Positions 1 to 7,441 of a DNA stretch of 18,151 nt are shown here, in pieces (within the stretch, counting starts at the first letter, position 1; each line of letters opens with the position of its first letter). The notes beneath the pieces were generated by a model. It was not told the origin of the DNA, ran no database searches, and was given only the letters and a program-made list of their open reading frames with translations. The translations under genes were made by a program, and so were the position numbers. Source of the DNA: DATBMY01 sp036554605 (GTDB lineage: Bacteria > Acidobacteriota > Blastocatellia > UBA7656); NCBI GenBank assembly GCA_036554605.1, contig DATBMY010000233.1:1-18151 (forward strand). The letters are read 5' to 3'.

Positions 1-572
1 AGGGCGACGAGGTCCCATCTGCCAATGCCTCTTACGAGCTTTGTTCGTGTCGCCTGAGCCACAGGTATATAGAGCCGGTTGCAGCCGCATCCGGCTCACG
101 CCTTCTCGCCCAAAGACTGTTTTTGTTGCCCGCCAATCTTACACTAAATCGGGCAAACGGCAATCTCCGCATCGCCCTTTGCGATGCTTTGATAGATACC
201 TGTTTGAAAGTTGTCTCGAACGATGGGAGTAATCGTTCCCATCGAGTTGCGGCCGTTAGACGAATCCTAAAGAGAAACCACCTGCCTGTTAAAGTGCGAG
301 AACATGAAGCGGCGTCCAGGAAATAGTCAGGCGAAGATGGACATGGAAGCTCATTTCGACCCGCGCCCGCCGAAGCGGGTCGTCAGGCTGCTGGAATAAC
401 GAAATGATTTATAAGTTCTGAGCAAGAATGCGCCGTCGCCGGGCGGCTGGCATCACGAGCCTATGCCGGAGGAGGAGCATTCGACTATATATCATCCAGC
501 CGCGCTGAGGGCTTTCCGCGCTCTGTTTGCTTTGCGCGAACCTTAATCCGCGGCCGCGTCGCTTATTCGCCT
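1..572. other. Gene-free leading region rich in perfect hairpins
   Basis: I see no supportable gene here; the short reading frames show no recognisable family and no good ribosome binding site. The stretch lies downstream of the minus-strand peptidase gene. It contains an unusual run of perfect stems: 72-78 with 91-97 (7 bp), 126-132 with 150-156 (7 bp), 169-175 with 181-187 (7 bp), 221-228 with 237-244 (8 bp) and 357-364 with 375-382 (8 bp). Bases 3-8 can also pair with 49-54. A 10-bp palindrome lies at 549-558. It could be the end of an RNA gene cut by the window edge, terminators of a gene to the left, or chance in GC-rich DNA. I could not match it to tmRNA, RNase P, SRP RNA or a known riboswitch. 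Confidence 0.5.
169..190 (+). terminator. Possible intrinsic terminator hairpin
   Basis: A perfect 7-bp stem (GCATCGC with GCGATGC) closes a 5-nt loop and is followed on the plus strand by TTT and then GAT. The T-run is short, so termination would be weak. It would serve a plus-strand transcript entering from the left edge. It may instead be one stem of a larger structured RNA. Confidence 0.3.
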
Positions 573-3464
573 CTACAGCGTCGGCGCGAGCAGTATCGAG
601 TTGATAAACATCTGGGCGGTCGCGCGCCAGAGGAATCTGAAGTTCGGGTCTTCGGCAAACAATATGACGTGACCCTGTCCCACCGGCTCATCAATCACAT
701 AAGAAGTTCCGCGCAGCAGCTCTTCCGTGTTATCTGGCCAGATGAATCCCGATACCGTGAGCGGCCCGCCGGTCGTAAACGTCACGACATTGGCCCCGTC
801 CCTCGACGCTCGAAAAAAAGCGGCGCCGCCCATCAATACCACCATCATATCCTGATCGTAGCCGTAAGAGAGAAAGTGATTGCGGTTGACCCGGGCACGA
901 AAAGCCGCGCCCGGAACAGCGACCGGCTCGCTAGGTCGTTTCGCGGCGGGCTTCTCTTCGGGCTTTACCGCGGCCTCGGCTTCAACACGTTTCTCTTTAG
1001 GCTTCGCCTCCGCCTCTTTTTGAGTGGCGGGGGTAGATGGCACGGGCCCTTTTACATCGCCGGTCGCCGGTTGCGTGGCGGGCTGACCGCCCGCCTGCTC
1101 GGGCGCCACCTTTTGCGGCTCATCTTCCGAACCGACAAGTCGCGAAGAGGTCATATCGACCTCTTTTCGAGTGAAGAGGGTTGCCCCTCCGCCTATCCCT
1201 ACGAGCGCGCCTCCGCCGCGCACCCATCCCTTGAGCTTATCTATTCCCGGTTTGCCCAGCGACGCTTCATACCCGCCCGCGTTGCCGTCGGGCAGGATGA
1301 TGACGTTGAACTGCGAAAGGTCTATAGCCTTGAGCGCATCTATCGAAACAGGGGTGAACTTCATCTGATATGCGCGCTCAAGCGTATACCACATCGCGCC
1401 GTAGCTTGTCGGGCTCGTCGCCTCATCCCACACCACGGCCACGCGCGGCTGTTTGAGGCTTATAACGCTTTCCGAGCCGATGCCCGTATCGCCTTCTTCG
1501 CTGAATGCCGAGTTGACGGCAAAGACTCGCGCGCCGCTCTGCCCGGCAAGCTCCGCTATGCGGGCGTGCAGCGTCTCAGGGTTACGCTGCACGCGGGCAA
1601 GCAGCGTCCCCGAGGGCCAGTTGCGCCCGCCCGCGTTCATCTGGCGGGTGGCGACCGCAAGCTTGAACCCTTCCGCGAGCAGCGCGACGGTCAACCGCGA
1701 CGCGGCGTCGGTCCCGTAGGGGATGACATAGGCAGTCGCGGCGCGACCTCCTTCGACGCCGCCATTGAGCCCAGCAAGCGGCTGCCCGTCAGATGCTTGA
1801 ATCGAGTGCCCGGTTACGCTCCCGGCATCCGCAAGCCCGGCAGGGCCTGCCTGAATCTGCCCGCTCTTTACCGCCGGGGCGTCTTCGGTCCAGTATGCTT
1901 CTACGCCGAGGGCGAGCGGCAACGCCCACGTGGTCACGTCATAAAACTCGTGCCCTTCTTTGCGCACGTTCTTGCCCGCTTCTTCGTTGCGCGCGCGCCG
2001 TTCCATCTCTCGCTTGATGAAGGCCTGGTCAAGCTCGGGGTTCGGCTCAAGCTGCGCCTTGGCAAGTCGCTTCATCGGCTGGTTGAAATCGATTATGTAA
2101 GCGCCGGGCTGGAACTCTTTCGACGCCGGGCGTGATCCCAGATAGTCGTGGGCCGACGAGGAGCGAAAGCCTTCGCGGGCGACGCTCACTTCTATGCCTT
2201 GCAAGACGAGGTTTCTGACAAGCGCGGCCGCGCGGCCCGCGTCGCGCCCGGGAACAATGACGACTCGCTTCATTTTTTCCGAGCGCGCTTCGTCCATGCC
2301 GGTCTTGAAGAACGAGTAATAATCCTTGAGCCGCGCCTCGCGGTTATCGGCGGCCGTCTCGAGCGTAGCCATCGAAGCCGCGAAATGCTTCGCTATGCCC
2401 TGCCGGAAGGTCAGTATGGTTTCGTCATCGCGCTTGATGGCAAGCGAGCGCGGCCCGCCGCCGTCGGTCTCATAGGTCATGCCCGTCGCGCCCTGAAGCG
2501 AAGACCACGAATCCATATAGCCCGCGTAATAAATATCGAATACATGCCGCACGTAGTAATTCCAGCCGTAGCGGTCGAAGGCGGCGGCGTTGCCGCGCCC
2601 GAACTTGTCGTACCAGAACTTTGTTTTTTCAAGCGGCAGGTTCTTATTTATAGGCTCGGCCGCCGGAGGGAAAAAGTACGACGCGACTTGCCCGTGATGG
2701 TCGACGAAGACCTGCGGCCGCCACTCGCGCACGCCGCGCAGAGTCGCGAGCGTTTCGGGTTGCGTGAGCGTCAGCATGTCGCGGTTCATGTCGAAGCGAT
2801 AATGATTGCCGCGCCCGTATATCTGGTAAGGCTCGCGGTGCTCCAGGCTGAAAGTTTCGGGATTGCCGATAGCGACTGAATTCTCCCATACGGCGAACCG
2901 CTCGTGGCCGTCGGGGTTCTGCATAGGGTTGATGACCACGACCACGTTGCGAAGTATCTCCAGGGTGCGGGGCTCGTCGGATGCGGCGAGTTGATAAAGG
3001 ACCTGCTGCACAGTTTCGTAGCTGGCTGATTCGTTTCCGTGTATCCCGTAGTTGAGCCACACGACCGCGGGAGTCGAGCGCGCGATCTGCTCCACTTCCG
3101 CGTCGCTTCGGACCTGTCGCGGGTCGGCGAGCCTTGCGATGTTTGCCTTTATCTCGTCGAGCCGCGCGAGGTTTTCAGGCGCGGAGACGACGACGAGATA
3201 CATCTTGCGGTGCTCCCACGTGTCGCCGTTTTCAATCACGCGCACGCGCGAGGGCGCGGCGGCCGCTATCTTTTCAATCACCCGCACTATCTGTCCATGT
3301 GGAGTCTGAAACTGGCCCGGCTCGTAGCCGGTGATCGAGGACGGGCGCGGCACCGCTTGAGAGTAGGGGCCGCGCGAATAGAAATCGAATCTGTCCTGAG
3401 CAATCGCGCTCGTTGCCATCGCCACGGCGCACAGCATAAGGGTCAAAGATCTTTTCAAATTCAT
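573..3464 (-). CDS. Secreted M14-family zinc carboxypeptidase with C-terminal GATase-like domain
   Basis: 963 residues. An N-terminal Sec signal (about residues 1-22, cleavage near AIA-QD) predicts export. The zinc-peptidase core is at about 50-390. It shows the HxxE zinc motif (H142, E145, in GIHGNES), NPDG at 183-186, the substrate-binding DMNRD at 225-229, the second histidine ligand in VDHHGQ (H256 or H257) and the probable catalytic glutamate E332 in MTYETDGGG. All key M14 residues are therefore present. A class I glutamine-amidotransferase-like fold follows (about 670-963). It is interrupted by a Pro/Ala/Lys/Glu-rich low-complexity stretch at about 780-849, which looks disordered. Such large M14 proteins typically trim C-terminal residues of peptides outside the cytoplasm; the exact substrate cannot be read from sequence. 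AGGTGA at 3472-3477 lies 7 nt from the ATG. The gene is divergent from the hemerythrin gene. The family call is firm; the role of the C-terminal domain is unknown. Confidence 0.9.
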   Translation of the reverse strand: MNLKRSLTLMLCAVAMATSAIAQDRFDFYSRGPYSQAVPRPSSITGYEPGQFQTPHGQIVRVIEKIAAAAPSRVRVIENGDTWEHRKMYLVVVSAPENLARLDEIKANIARLADPRQVRSDAEVEQIARSTPAVVWLNYGIHGNESASYETVQQVLYQLAASDEPRTLEILRNVVVVINPMQNPDGHERFAVWENSVAIGNPETFSLEHREPYQIYGRGNHYRFDMNRDMLTLTQPETLATLRGVREWRPQVFVDHHGQVASYFFPPAAEPINKNLPLEKTKFWYDKFGRGNAAAFDRYGWNYYVRHVFDIYYAGYMDSWSSLQGATGMTYETDGGGPRSLAIKRDDETILTFRQGIAKHFAASMATLETAADNREARLKDYYSFFKTGMDEARSEKMKRVVIVPGRDAGRAAALVRNLVLQGIEVSVAREGFRSSSAHDYLGSRPASKEFQPGAYIIDFNQPMKRLAKAQLEPNPELDQAFIKREMERRARNEEAGKNVRKEGHEFYDVTTWALPLALGVEAYWTEDAPAVKSGQIQAGPAGLADAGSVTGHSIQASDGQPLAGLNGGVEGGRAATAYVIPYGTDAASRLTVALLAEGFKLAVATRQMNAGGRNWPSGTLLARVQRNPETLHARIAELAGQSGARVFAVNSAFSEEGDTGIGSESVISLKQPRVAVVWDEATSPTSYGAMWYTLERAYQMKFTPVSIDALKAIDLSQFNVIILPDGNAGGYEASLGKPGIDKLKGWVRGGGALVGIGGGATLFTRKEVDMTSSRLVGSEDEPQKVAPEQAGGQPATQPATGDVKGPVPSTPATQKEAEAKPKEKRVEAEAAVKPEEKPAAKRPSEPVAVPGAAFRARVNRNHFLSYGYDQDMMVVLMGGAAFFRASRDGANVVTFTTGGPLTVSGFIWPDNTEELLRGTSYVIDEPVGQGHVILFAEDPNFRFLWRATAQMFINSILLAPTL

Positions 3465-3561
3465 CCGGTAATCACCTGGGTTCTCTTAAGTCAAAGAGTT
3501 TATGTTAGCCGATGGCTTGCCCTTTTGTGTAGTCGCGCCTGTTCTGTCTCGCTGCACGGTG

Positions 3562-3589
3562 AATGATTTATTGACGCGGATTAATCATT
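3562..3589. promoter_or_regulatory. Dyad, possible operator between divergent genes
   Basis: AATGATT (3562-3568) and its exact reverse complement AATCATT (3583-3589) are 21 bp apart start to start, which is two helical turns. They lie in the 228-bp space between the divergent peptidase and hemerythrin genes. The geometry suits a dimeric regulator. A TTGACG lies between the arms but has no good -10 partner, so I do not call a promoter. The regulator is unknown, and a 7-bp AT-rich dyad can arise by chance. Confidence 0.3.
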
Positions 3590-3692
3590 GTTGAGCGGTC
3601 CGGGCGGTAATTCCGTAGTCTTTATGGGCACGGGGATTGCAACTCTGATTATCTGATTTTAGCCAATAAGAACGAACCAGGAGGGACTAGGA

Positions 3693-4148
3693 ATGAACGC
3701 GATAGAATTACTGAAAAGCGATCACCGGGAGGCCGAAGGGCTGATGGACCAGATAGAGACGGCCGATAAGGGAGCCGCCTCTTCAAAAGCGCTCTTTAAT
3801 GAGCTCAAAGCCGCGCTCACGCTCCACACACAAATAGAGGAGCAGGTATTCTACCCGGCGCTTCGCAACCACGAGGAAACGCGGGACCTGATCGAAGAGT
3901 CCGTGCGAGAGCACGATGAAGTGGATCAATTGCTGGCGGAGATGACCGCGATGTCGCTCCGGGATGACGAGTTTATGGATAAGCTCATAGAGTTACGCGA
4001 GAGCGTAAGCCATCACGTCGAGGAAGAGGAGAGCGAGATGTTTGCGAAGGCGGAAAAAATACTCGGCCGCGAGCGGCTCAACCAGATGGGCGGCGAGATG
4101 ATGCAGATGAAACAGGGCCGGTCTCGCAAGGCCACAAATCCCAGGTAA
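3693..4148 (+). CDS. Hemerythrin-like (HHE) domain protein
   Basis: 151 residues, cytoplasmic (no signal peptide or membrane segment), predicted to be the four-helix bundle that binds a non-haem di-iron centre. Ligands visible in the expected order are H11 (SDH), H45 and E49 (LHTQIEEQVFYP), H74 (REHDE), and H107 or H108 with E112 in the C-terminal HHVEEEES motif. This HHVEEEE signature is typical of the family. Members bind O2 or NO or sense iron, oxygen or stress; which applies here cannot be told from sequence. AGGAGGG at 3679-3685 lies 7 nt upstream of the ATG, a near-ideal ribosome binding site. It appears to be a single-gene unit. It converges on the next gene with only 2 bp between the stop codons. 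The last 20 residues are basic and probably disordered. Confidence 0.92.
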   Translation: MNAIELLKSDHREAEGLMDQIETADKGAASSKALFNELKAALTLHTQIEEQVFYPALRNHEETRDLIEESVREHDEVDQLLAEMTAMSLRDDEFMDKLIELRESVSHHVEEEESEMFAKAEKILGRERLNQMGGEMMQMKQGRSRKATNPR

Positions 4149-4150
4149 GA

Positions 4151-5320
4151 TCAGCGCGCCAGGTTGAGCGGCGCTTCCCGGCCGCGGGCTGAGACTCTTT
4201 CTACGGCCGTTATCTTGCCGCCCTCGACAATCAGCGCGTGATCGAAATTATTAACGGTCGGGCAGATGTGGCGCGGCACAAGATAAAGCGTCTCGCCGAT
4301 GAGTGGCGCCCCCGCGCCGTCGCCGGCCTGCATGGGCAGGTGCTCTTCGCTCGGTTTGAGGGCCGTCAAGTCGTGCCGCCCTATCGCCCGGCAGGTCGGC
4401 GTTCCCGCGTCGGCCGAAACCGTCTTATGCCCGGCGTCGCAGGTAATGATGCCGGCTGAAGGGCGCGACACGACCGTCGCGATGACCACGGCAGCCGGGC
4501 GATAGCCCCACTCGGCGGGCAGCTGCGCGAGGCTCGTGCAGTCAGAATAGACGACCGTTCCGGGCGACGCGCGATGTATGAACCGCGCTCTGCCAAACGG
4601 CTGATAAGAGATAGTGCATGGCAGTGCGGGGGTGCCGGCCGTGATTACCTCTTGAACGCCAATGCCTGCTTCAAAGAGGGCCGCGGCTATCGACATCAAT
4701 TTATCATATCCGCGGTGCGCCTCCTGGCATCGCTCGCTCAGCTCATACTTCGACATGTGCCCGTCATAATAATGCAGGCCGCGAAACTCAAGGCCAGTGG
4801 TCTCAATTTCATGCGCGAGGCCGATCACTTCCGCGATGCGGACTTGCTCGATGCCGGTACGATTCATCCCCGGATTTATATCTATGAAGAGCCCCGCGCC
4901 CCCACCCTTCCAGAAAGCTATCTGCTCGGCCGATTCTACGAGCGCCGATATACGAACGGCGGGAAACTCACCCGAGATCTCCGATATGCGGCGGGCGGCG
5001 CGAGCGGTAGCCGGGTAAGAGAGCAGCACATCGCGCGCTCCGGCCTCGCACGCCGTTAGAAGCTCAAGCGTGGTCGAGCATTTAAAGTTCACCACTCCCT
5101 GCTCTACAAGCCTCCGCATTACGAAGGCGAGCTTGGCCGTCTTGATATGTGGCCGCCACCGGTACGGGCCTCCGGCGAGCGCGGTTGTGATCGCGATGTT
5201 TTTATCAACAATCTCGGGATAAATGGCGAGCGCCGGCGTGAGCACTTTTTCGATTTCCTTTATGCGGTAATCGGTAAGAGAAAGATCGGGCAGCGGAAGC
5301 GCTTGAGCAAATGTTGCCAT
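4151..5320 (-). CDS. D-threonine aldolase / D-serine dehydratase-family PLP enzyme
   Basis: 389 residues, cytoplasmic. The fold is the alanine-racemase-type PLP barrel (about residues 25-260) followed by the D-serine-dehydratase-like beta domain (about 270-380). The PLP lysine is K60 in RPHIKTAK. H351 and C353 in PRHICPTVN match the metal-binding pair of this family, so a divalent metal is expected at the active site. Members cleave D-threonine to glycine and acetaldehyde, or dehydrate D-serine or 3-hydroxyaspartate; sequence alone does not decide between these. No Shine-Dalgarno sequence is visible before the ATG (CTCTTCTGAT precedes it), and no other in-frame ATG is near, so translation may be weak or leaderless. 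The start faces that of the serine hydrolase across 195 bp. The family is clear; the substrate is open. Confidence 0.88.
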   Translation of the reverse strand: MATFAQALPLPDLSLTDYRIKEIEKVLTPALAIYPEIVDKNIAITTALAGGPYRWRPHIKTAKLAFVMRRLVEQGVVNFKCSTTLELLTACEAGARDVLLSYPATARAARRISEISGEFPAVRISALVESAEQIAFWKGGGAGLFIDINPGMNRTGIEQVRIAEVIGLAHEIETTGLEFRGLHYYDGHMSKYELSERCQEAHRGYDKLMSIAAALFEAGIGVQEVITAGTPALPCTISYQPFGRARFIHRASPGTVVYSDCTSLAQLPAEWGYRPAAVVIATVVSRPSAGIITCDAGHKTVSADAGTPTCRAIGRHDLTALKPSEEHLPMQAGDGAGAPLIGETLYLVPRHICPTVNNFDHALIVEGGKITAVERVSARGREAPLNLAR

Positions 5321-5440
5321 ATCAGAAGAGTAGCGCGTGAAACAGGGTGCGCGCCAGAGCTTCGCGCCGGCTTGACCGCGCCGCCCGGCGGTGAAACAAT
5401 CTCGCGCGCAACCGCGTAAGAAGCATTTGATAGATGGCGC

Positions 5441-5459
5441 GCCGCTCTTCTTGAGCGGC
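5441..5459. promoter_or_regulatory. Perfect 7-bp dyad between divergent promoters
   Basis: GCCGCTC and GAGCGGC form a perfect 7-bp stem around a 5-nt loop (TTCTT). It lies between the starts of the D-amino-acid PLP enzyme (minus) and the serine hydrolase (plus), 56 bp upstream of the latter. It overlaps the 8-bp palindrome GGCGCGCC at 5436-5443. It could be an operator or a leader hairpin. I saw no convincing promoter elements for either gene here. Confidence 0.3.
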
Positions 5460-5515
5460 CAATCAGGTTCGCTTTACTTCTAATGACTCGACTCTATTCT
5501 GGAAGGGGATTCATC

Positions 5516-7339
5516 ATGAAATCACTCATCAGGTCCTTGCTCGTTTATTCGGTGCTCGTCGCCGTCTTGAGCGCGCAATCGGTAATGGCGCAGCAGCCTG
5601 CTCCTCTGCAGGGCTTAGACGATTACGTCAACAACGCGCTGAAAGAATGGGAAGTGCCGGGGCTGGCCATCGCCATCGTCAAAGATGACAAGGTCGTGCT
5701 TGCCAGGGGATATGGGGTGCGGCGACTGGGCGAGGCGGCCGCCGTAGACGAGCGCACTATGTTTGCGATCGGCTCGGCGTCAAAAGCATTCACGGCCGCT
5801 TCACTTGCAATGCTGACGGACGAAGGAAAGATCAAGTGGGATGACGCGGCGACGAAGTACCTGCCCTCTTTTCAGCTCTTCGATGCGAATGTGACGCGCG
5901 AGATGACCGTTCGCGATCTGCTGTCGCACAGGCTCGGGCTTGAGCGCGGCGACCTGATGTGGTACGGCGGGAGTTTTGATCGCGACGAGATATTGCGCCG
6001 CGTCCGCTATCTCAAGCCAAGCTGGAGCGCCCGCAGCCGCTTCGGCTATCAAAACATCATGTACGTCGCGGCCGGTCAGGTCATACCGGCGGTTACCGGC
6101 AAGAGCTGGGACGATTTCACTCGCGAGCGTATATTCGCGCCGCTCGGCATGACGGCTTCAAACACGAGCATACGCGCCTTCAAGAGCGGCGATAACATAG
6201 CCACTCCGCATGCAAAATTCGACAACAAGGTGCAGCCTATCGAGTGGCGCAATATTGATAACGCGGGCCCGGCCGGCTCGATAAACTCGAATGTTTCGGA
6301 GATGACCGCGTGGGTGCGCCTCCAATTGAACGAGGGGAAGTTCGGCGGCAAGCAGCTGCTCAGCACCGGCGCGATCAAAGAGATGCACATGTCGCAGACG
6401 ATAATACGCCCCGAGCCCCCGTGGACAATTCTCTTTTCGGAAGCGCATTTCATAAACTACGGGCTGGGATGGTTTCTGCACGATTATCGCGGTCGAAAAG
6501 TTGTAGAGCACGGCGGCAACATCGACGGCATGAGCGCGCTGGTGGCGATGATGCCCGAAGAGAAGCTCGGCCTTGTGATACTGACGAACATGAACGGGAC
6601 CGTTTTGCCGACGGCGTTAAAGAACAAGGTATTCGACCTGTTCTTGAACGCGCCGGCGCGCGACTGGTCGGCCGAGCTGCGCAAATCTTTCAGGCAGCTT
6701 GAGCAGCAGGCGGAAACCGTGCAGAAAAAAATGGAAGAGGGGCGCGTAAAGAATACGCGGCCTTCGCTGGAGCTATCGAAGTATGCCGGAGCATACTCGC
6801 ACGAGATGTATGGCGATGCCAAAGTTGCGGAAGAGAACGGCAAGCTCGTCTTTCGCTACGGCGCGTTTGTGGGCGACCTGGAGCACTGGCACTATGACAC
6901 TTTCATGGCCCATATGCGCGAGCGCCATAACGGCAAGGCGCTCATCAAATTCGATCTGACCGCCGAGGGCAAAGTCGGCCAGGTGCAGCTGCTCGTACCC
7001 GCGGCCGGCGAAGTCGCTTTTAAGCGCGCCCCCGACAAGCCGGAAGAGAGCGTCCCGGTAGCTATGACCGAAGCTGAGCTGGGCCGCTACGCCGGCCGCT
7101 ACGAGATGAAAGCGCCTCCGCTTGAGGTGAGCGTAGAGCTTATAGGCGGGAAGCTGAAAGGCATAATCCCGGGCCAGCCCGTCGCCACGCTCGTGCCTGT
7201 CGGCCCCAATCGTTTTCGCGTCGTGGTCGAGGGCGCGCTCGGTGAGATATTCGCCCAGTTCGAAATGGATGGCGCGAAGGCTAAGAGCATGATCATAGAA
7301 CAGGCGGGCTTGAAGTTTACGCTAATGCCTAAACCGTGA
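5516..7339 (+). CDS. Exported beta-lactamase-fold serine hydrolase with C-terminal DUF3471-type repeats
   Basis: 607 residues from this start. I chose the ATG at 5516 over the in-frame one at 5483 because GGAAGGGG (5501-5508) sits just upstream and the protein then opens with a clean Sec signal (MKSLIRSLLV..., cleavage near VMA-QQ, residues 25-27). The class C beta-lactamase / penicillin-binding-type domain spans about 32-380. It has the nucleophile motif S87-A-S-K90, the Y178-Q-N180 motif and the HGG triad at 332-334, so it should be catalytically active. Two beta-rich C-terminal segments (about 425-515 and 535-605) both open with a Y-A-G-x-Y motif and resemble DUF3471. Relatives act as esterases, D-aminopeptidases or DD-peptidases; few are resistance enzymes. 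Acting in the periplasm is likely. It converges on xerC with a palindrome between them. Confidence 0.9.
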   Translation: MKSLIRSLLVYSVLVAVLSAQSVMAQQPAPLQGLDDYVNNALKEWEVPGLAIAIVKDDKVVLARGYGVRRLGEAAAVDERTMFAIGSASKAFTAASLAMLTDEGKIKWDDAATKYLPSFQLFDANVTREMTVRDLLSHRLGLERGDLMWYGGSFDRDEILRRVRYLKPSWSARSRFGYQNIMYVAAGQVIPAVTGKSWDDFTRERIFAPLGMTASNTSIRAFKSGDNIATPHAKFDNKVQPIEWRNIDNAGPAGSINSNVSEMTAWVRLQLNEGKFGGKQLLSTGAIKEMHMSQTIIRPEPPWTILFSEAHFINYGLGWFLHDYRGRKVVEHGGNIDGMSALVAMMPEEKLGLVILTNMNGTVLPTALKNKVFDLFLNAPARDWSAELRKSFRQLEQQAETVQKKMEEGRVKNTRPSLELSKYAGAYSHEMYGDAKVAEENGKLVFRYGAFVGDLEHWHYDTFMAHMRERHNGKALIKFDLTAEGKVGQVQLLVPAAGEVAFKRAPDKPEESVPVAMTEAELGRYAGRYEMKAPPLEVSVELIGGKLKGIIPGQPVATLVPVGPNRFRVVVEGALGEIFAQFEMDGAKAKSMIIEQAGLKFTLMPKP

Positions 7340-7349
7340 GCAGTGGGCG

Positions 7350-7438
7350 GGGGCCAGAGGTCGGGGGTCCGGGCATTTGGAATTTCAAATCTCAAATGCT
7401 ATTTCACTGGAGATCCCTGACCCCCGACCTCCGACCCC
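7350..7438. repeat. Nested inverted repeat between convergent genes, probable bidirectional terminator
   Basis: The outer arms are perfect over 13 bp (GAGGTCGGGGGTC at 7357-7369 and its complement at 7419-7431). They extend, with two mismatches, to GGGG at 7350-7353 against CCCC at 7435-7438. Inside them is a second inverted repeat, GCATTTG (7373-7379) with CAAATGC (7393-7399). The centre carries TTTCAAATCTCAAA (7383-7396), which differs by one base from the 14-bp unit found at 16582-16609. It fills nearly all of the 102-bp space between the serine hydrolase and xerC stop codons. No T-run follows, so it may terminate in another way or be a dispersed palindromic element. Confidence 0.6.
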
Positions 7439-7441
7439 TAT

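Noticed and set aside
123..326. A tmRNA-like reading (GCAAACGGCAAT, reading A-N-G-N) next to a hairpin
   Set aside because: No tag ending in ALAA with a stop, no tRNA-like TPsiC arm or CCA end, and no 5' acceptor sequence. The resemblance is only to a few codons.
304..399. A 31-codon frame in the leading region
   Set aside because: No clear ribosome binding site and no known family, and it contains the perfect hairpin at 357-382. More likely part of the non-coding region.
669..2135. A 488-codon open frame on the plus strand, plus further long frames at 2148-2879 and 3039-3566
   Set aside because: They lie wholly or mostly antisense to the M14 peptidase, which has all its catalytic motifs and a signal peptide. 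The products are Arg/Leu-rich with no recognisable domain, as expected for shadow frames in GC-rich DNA.
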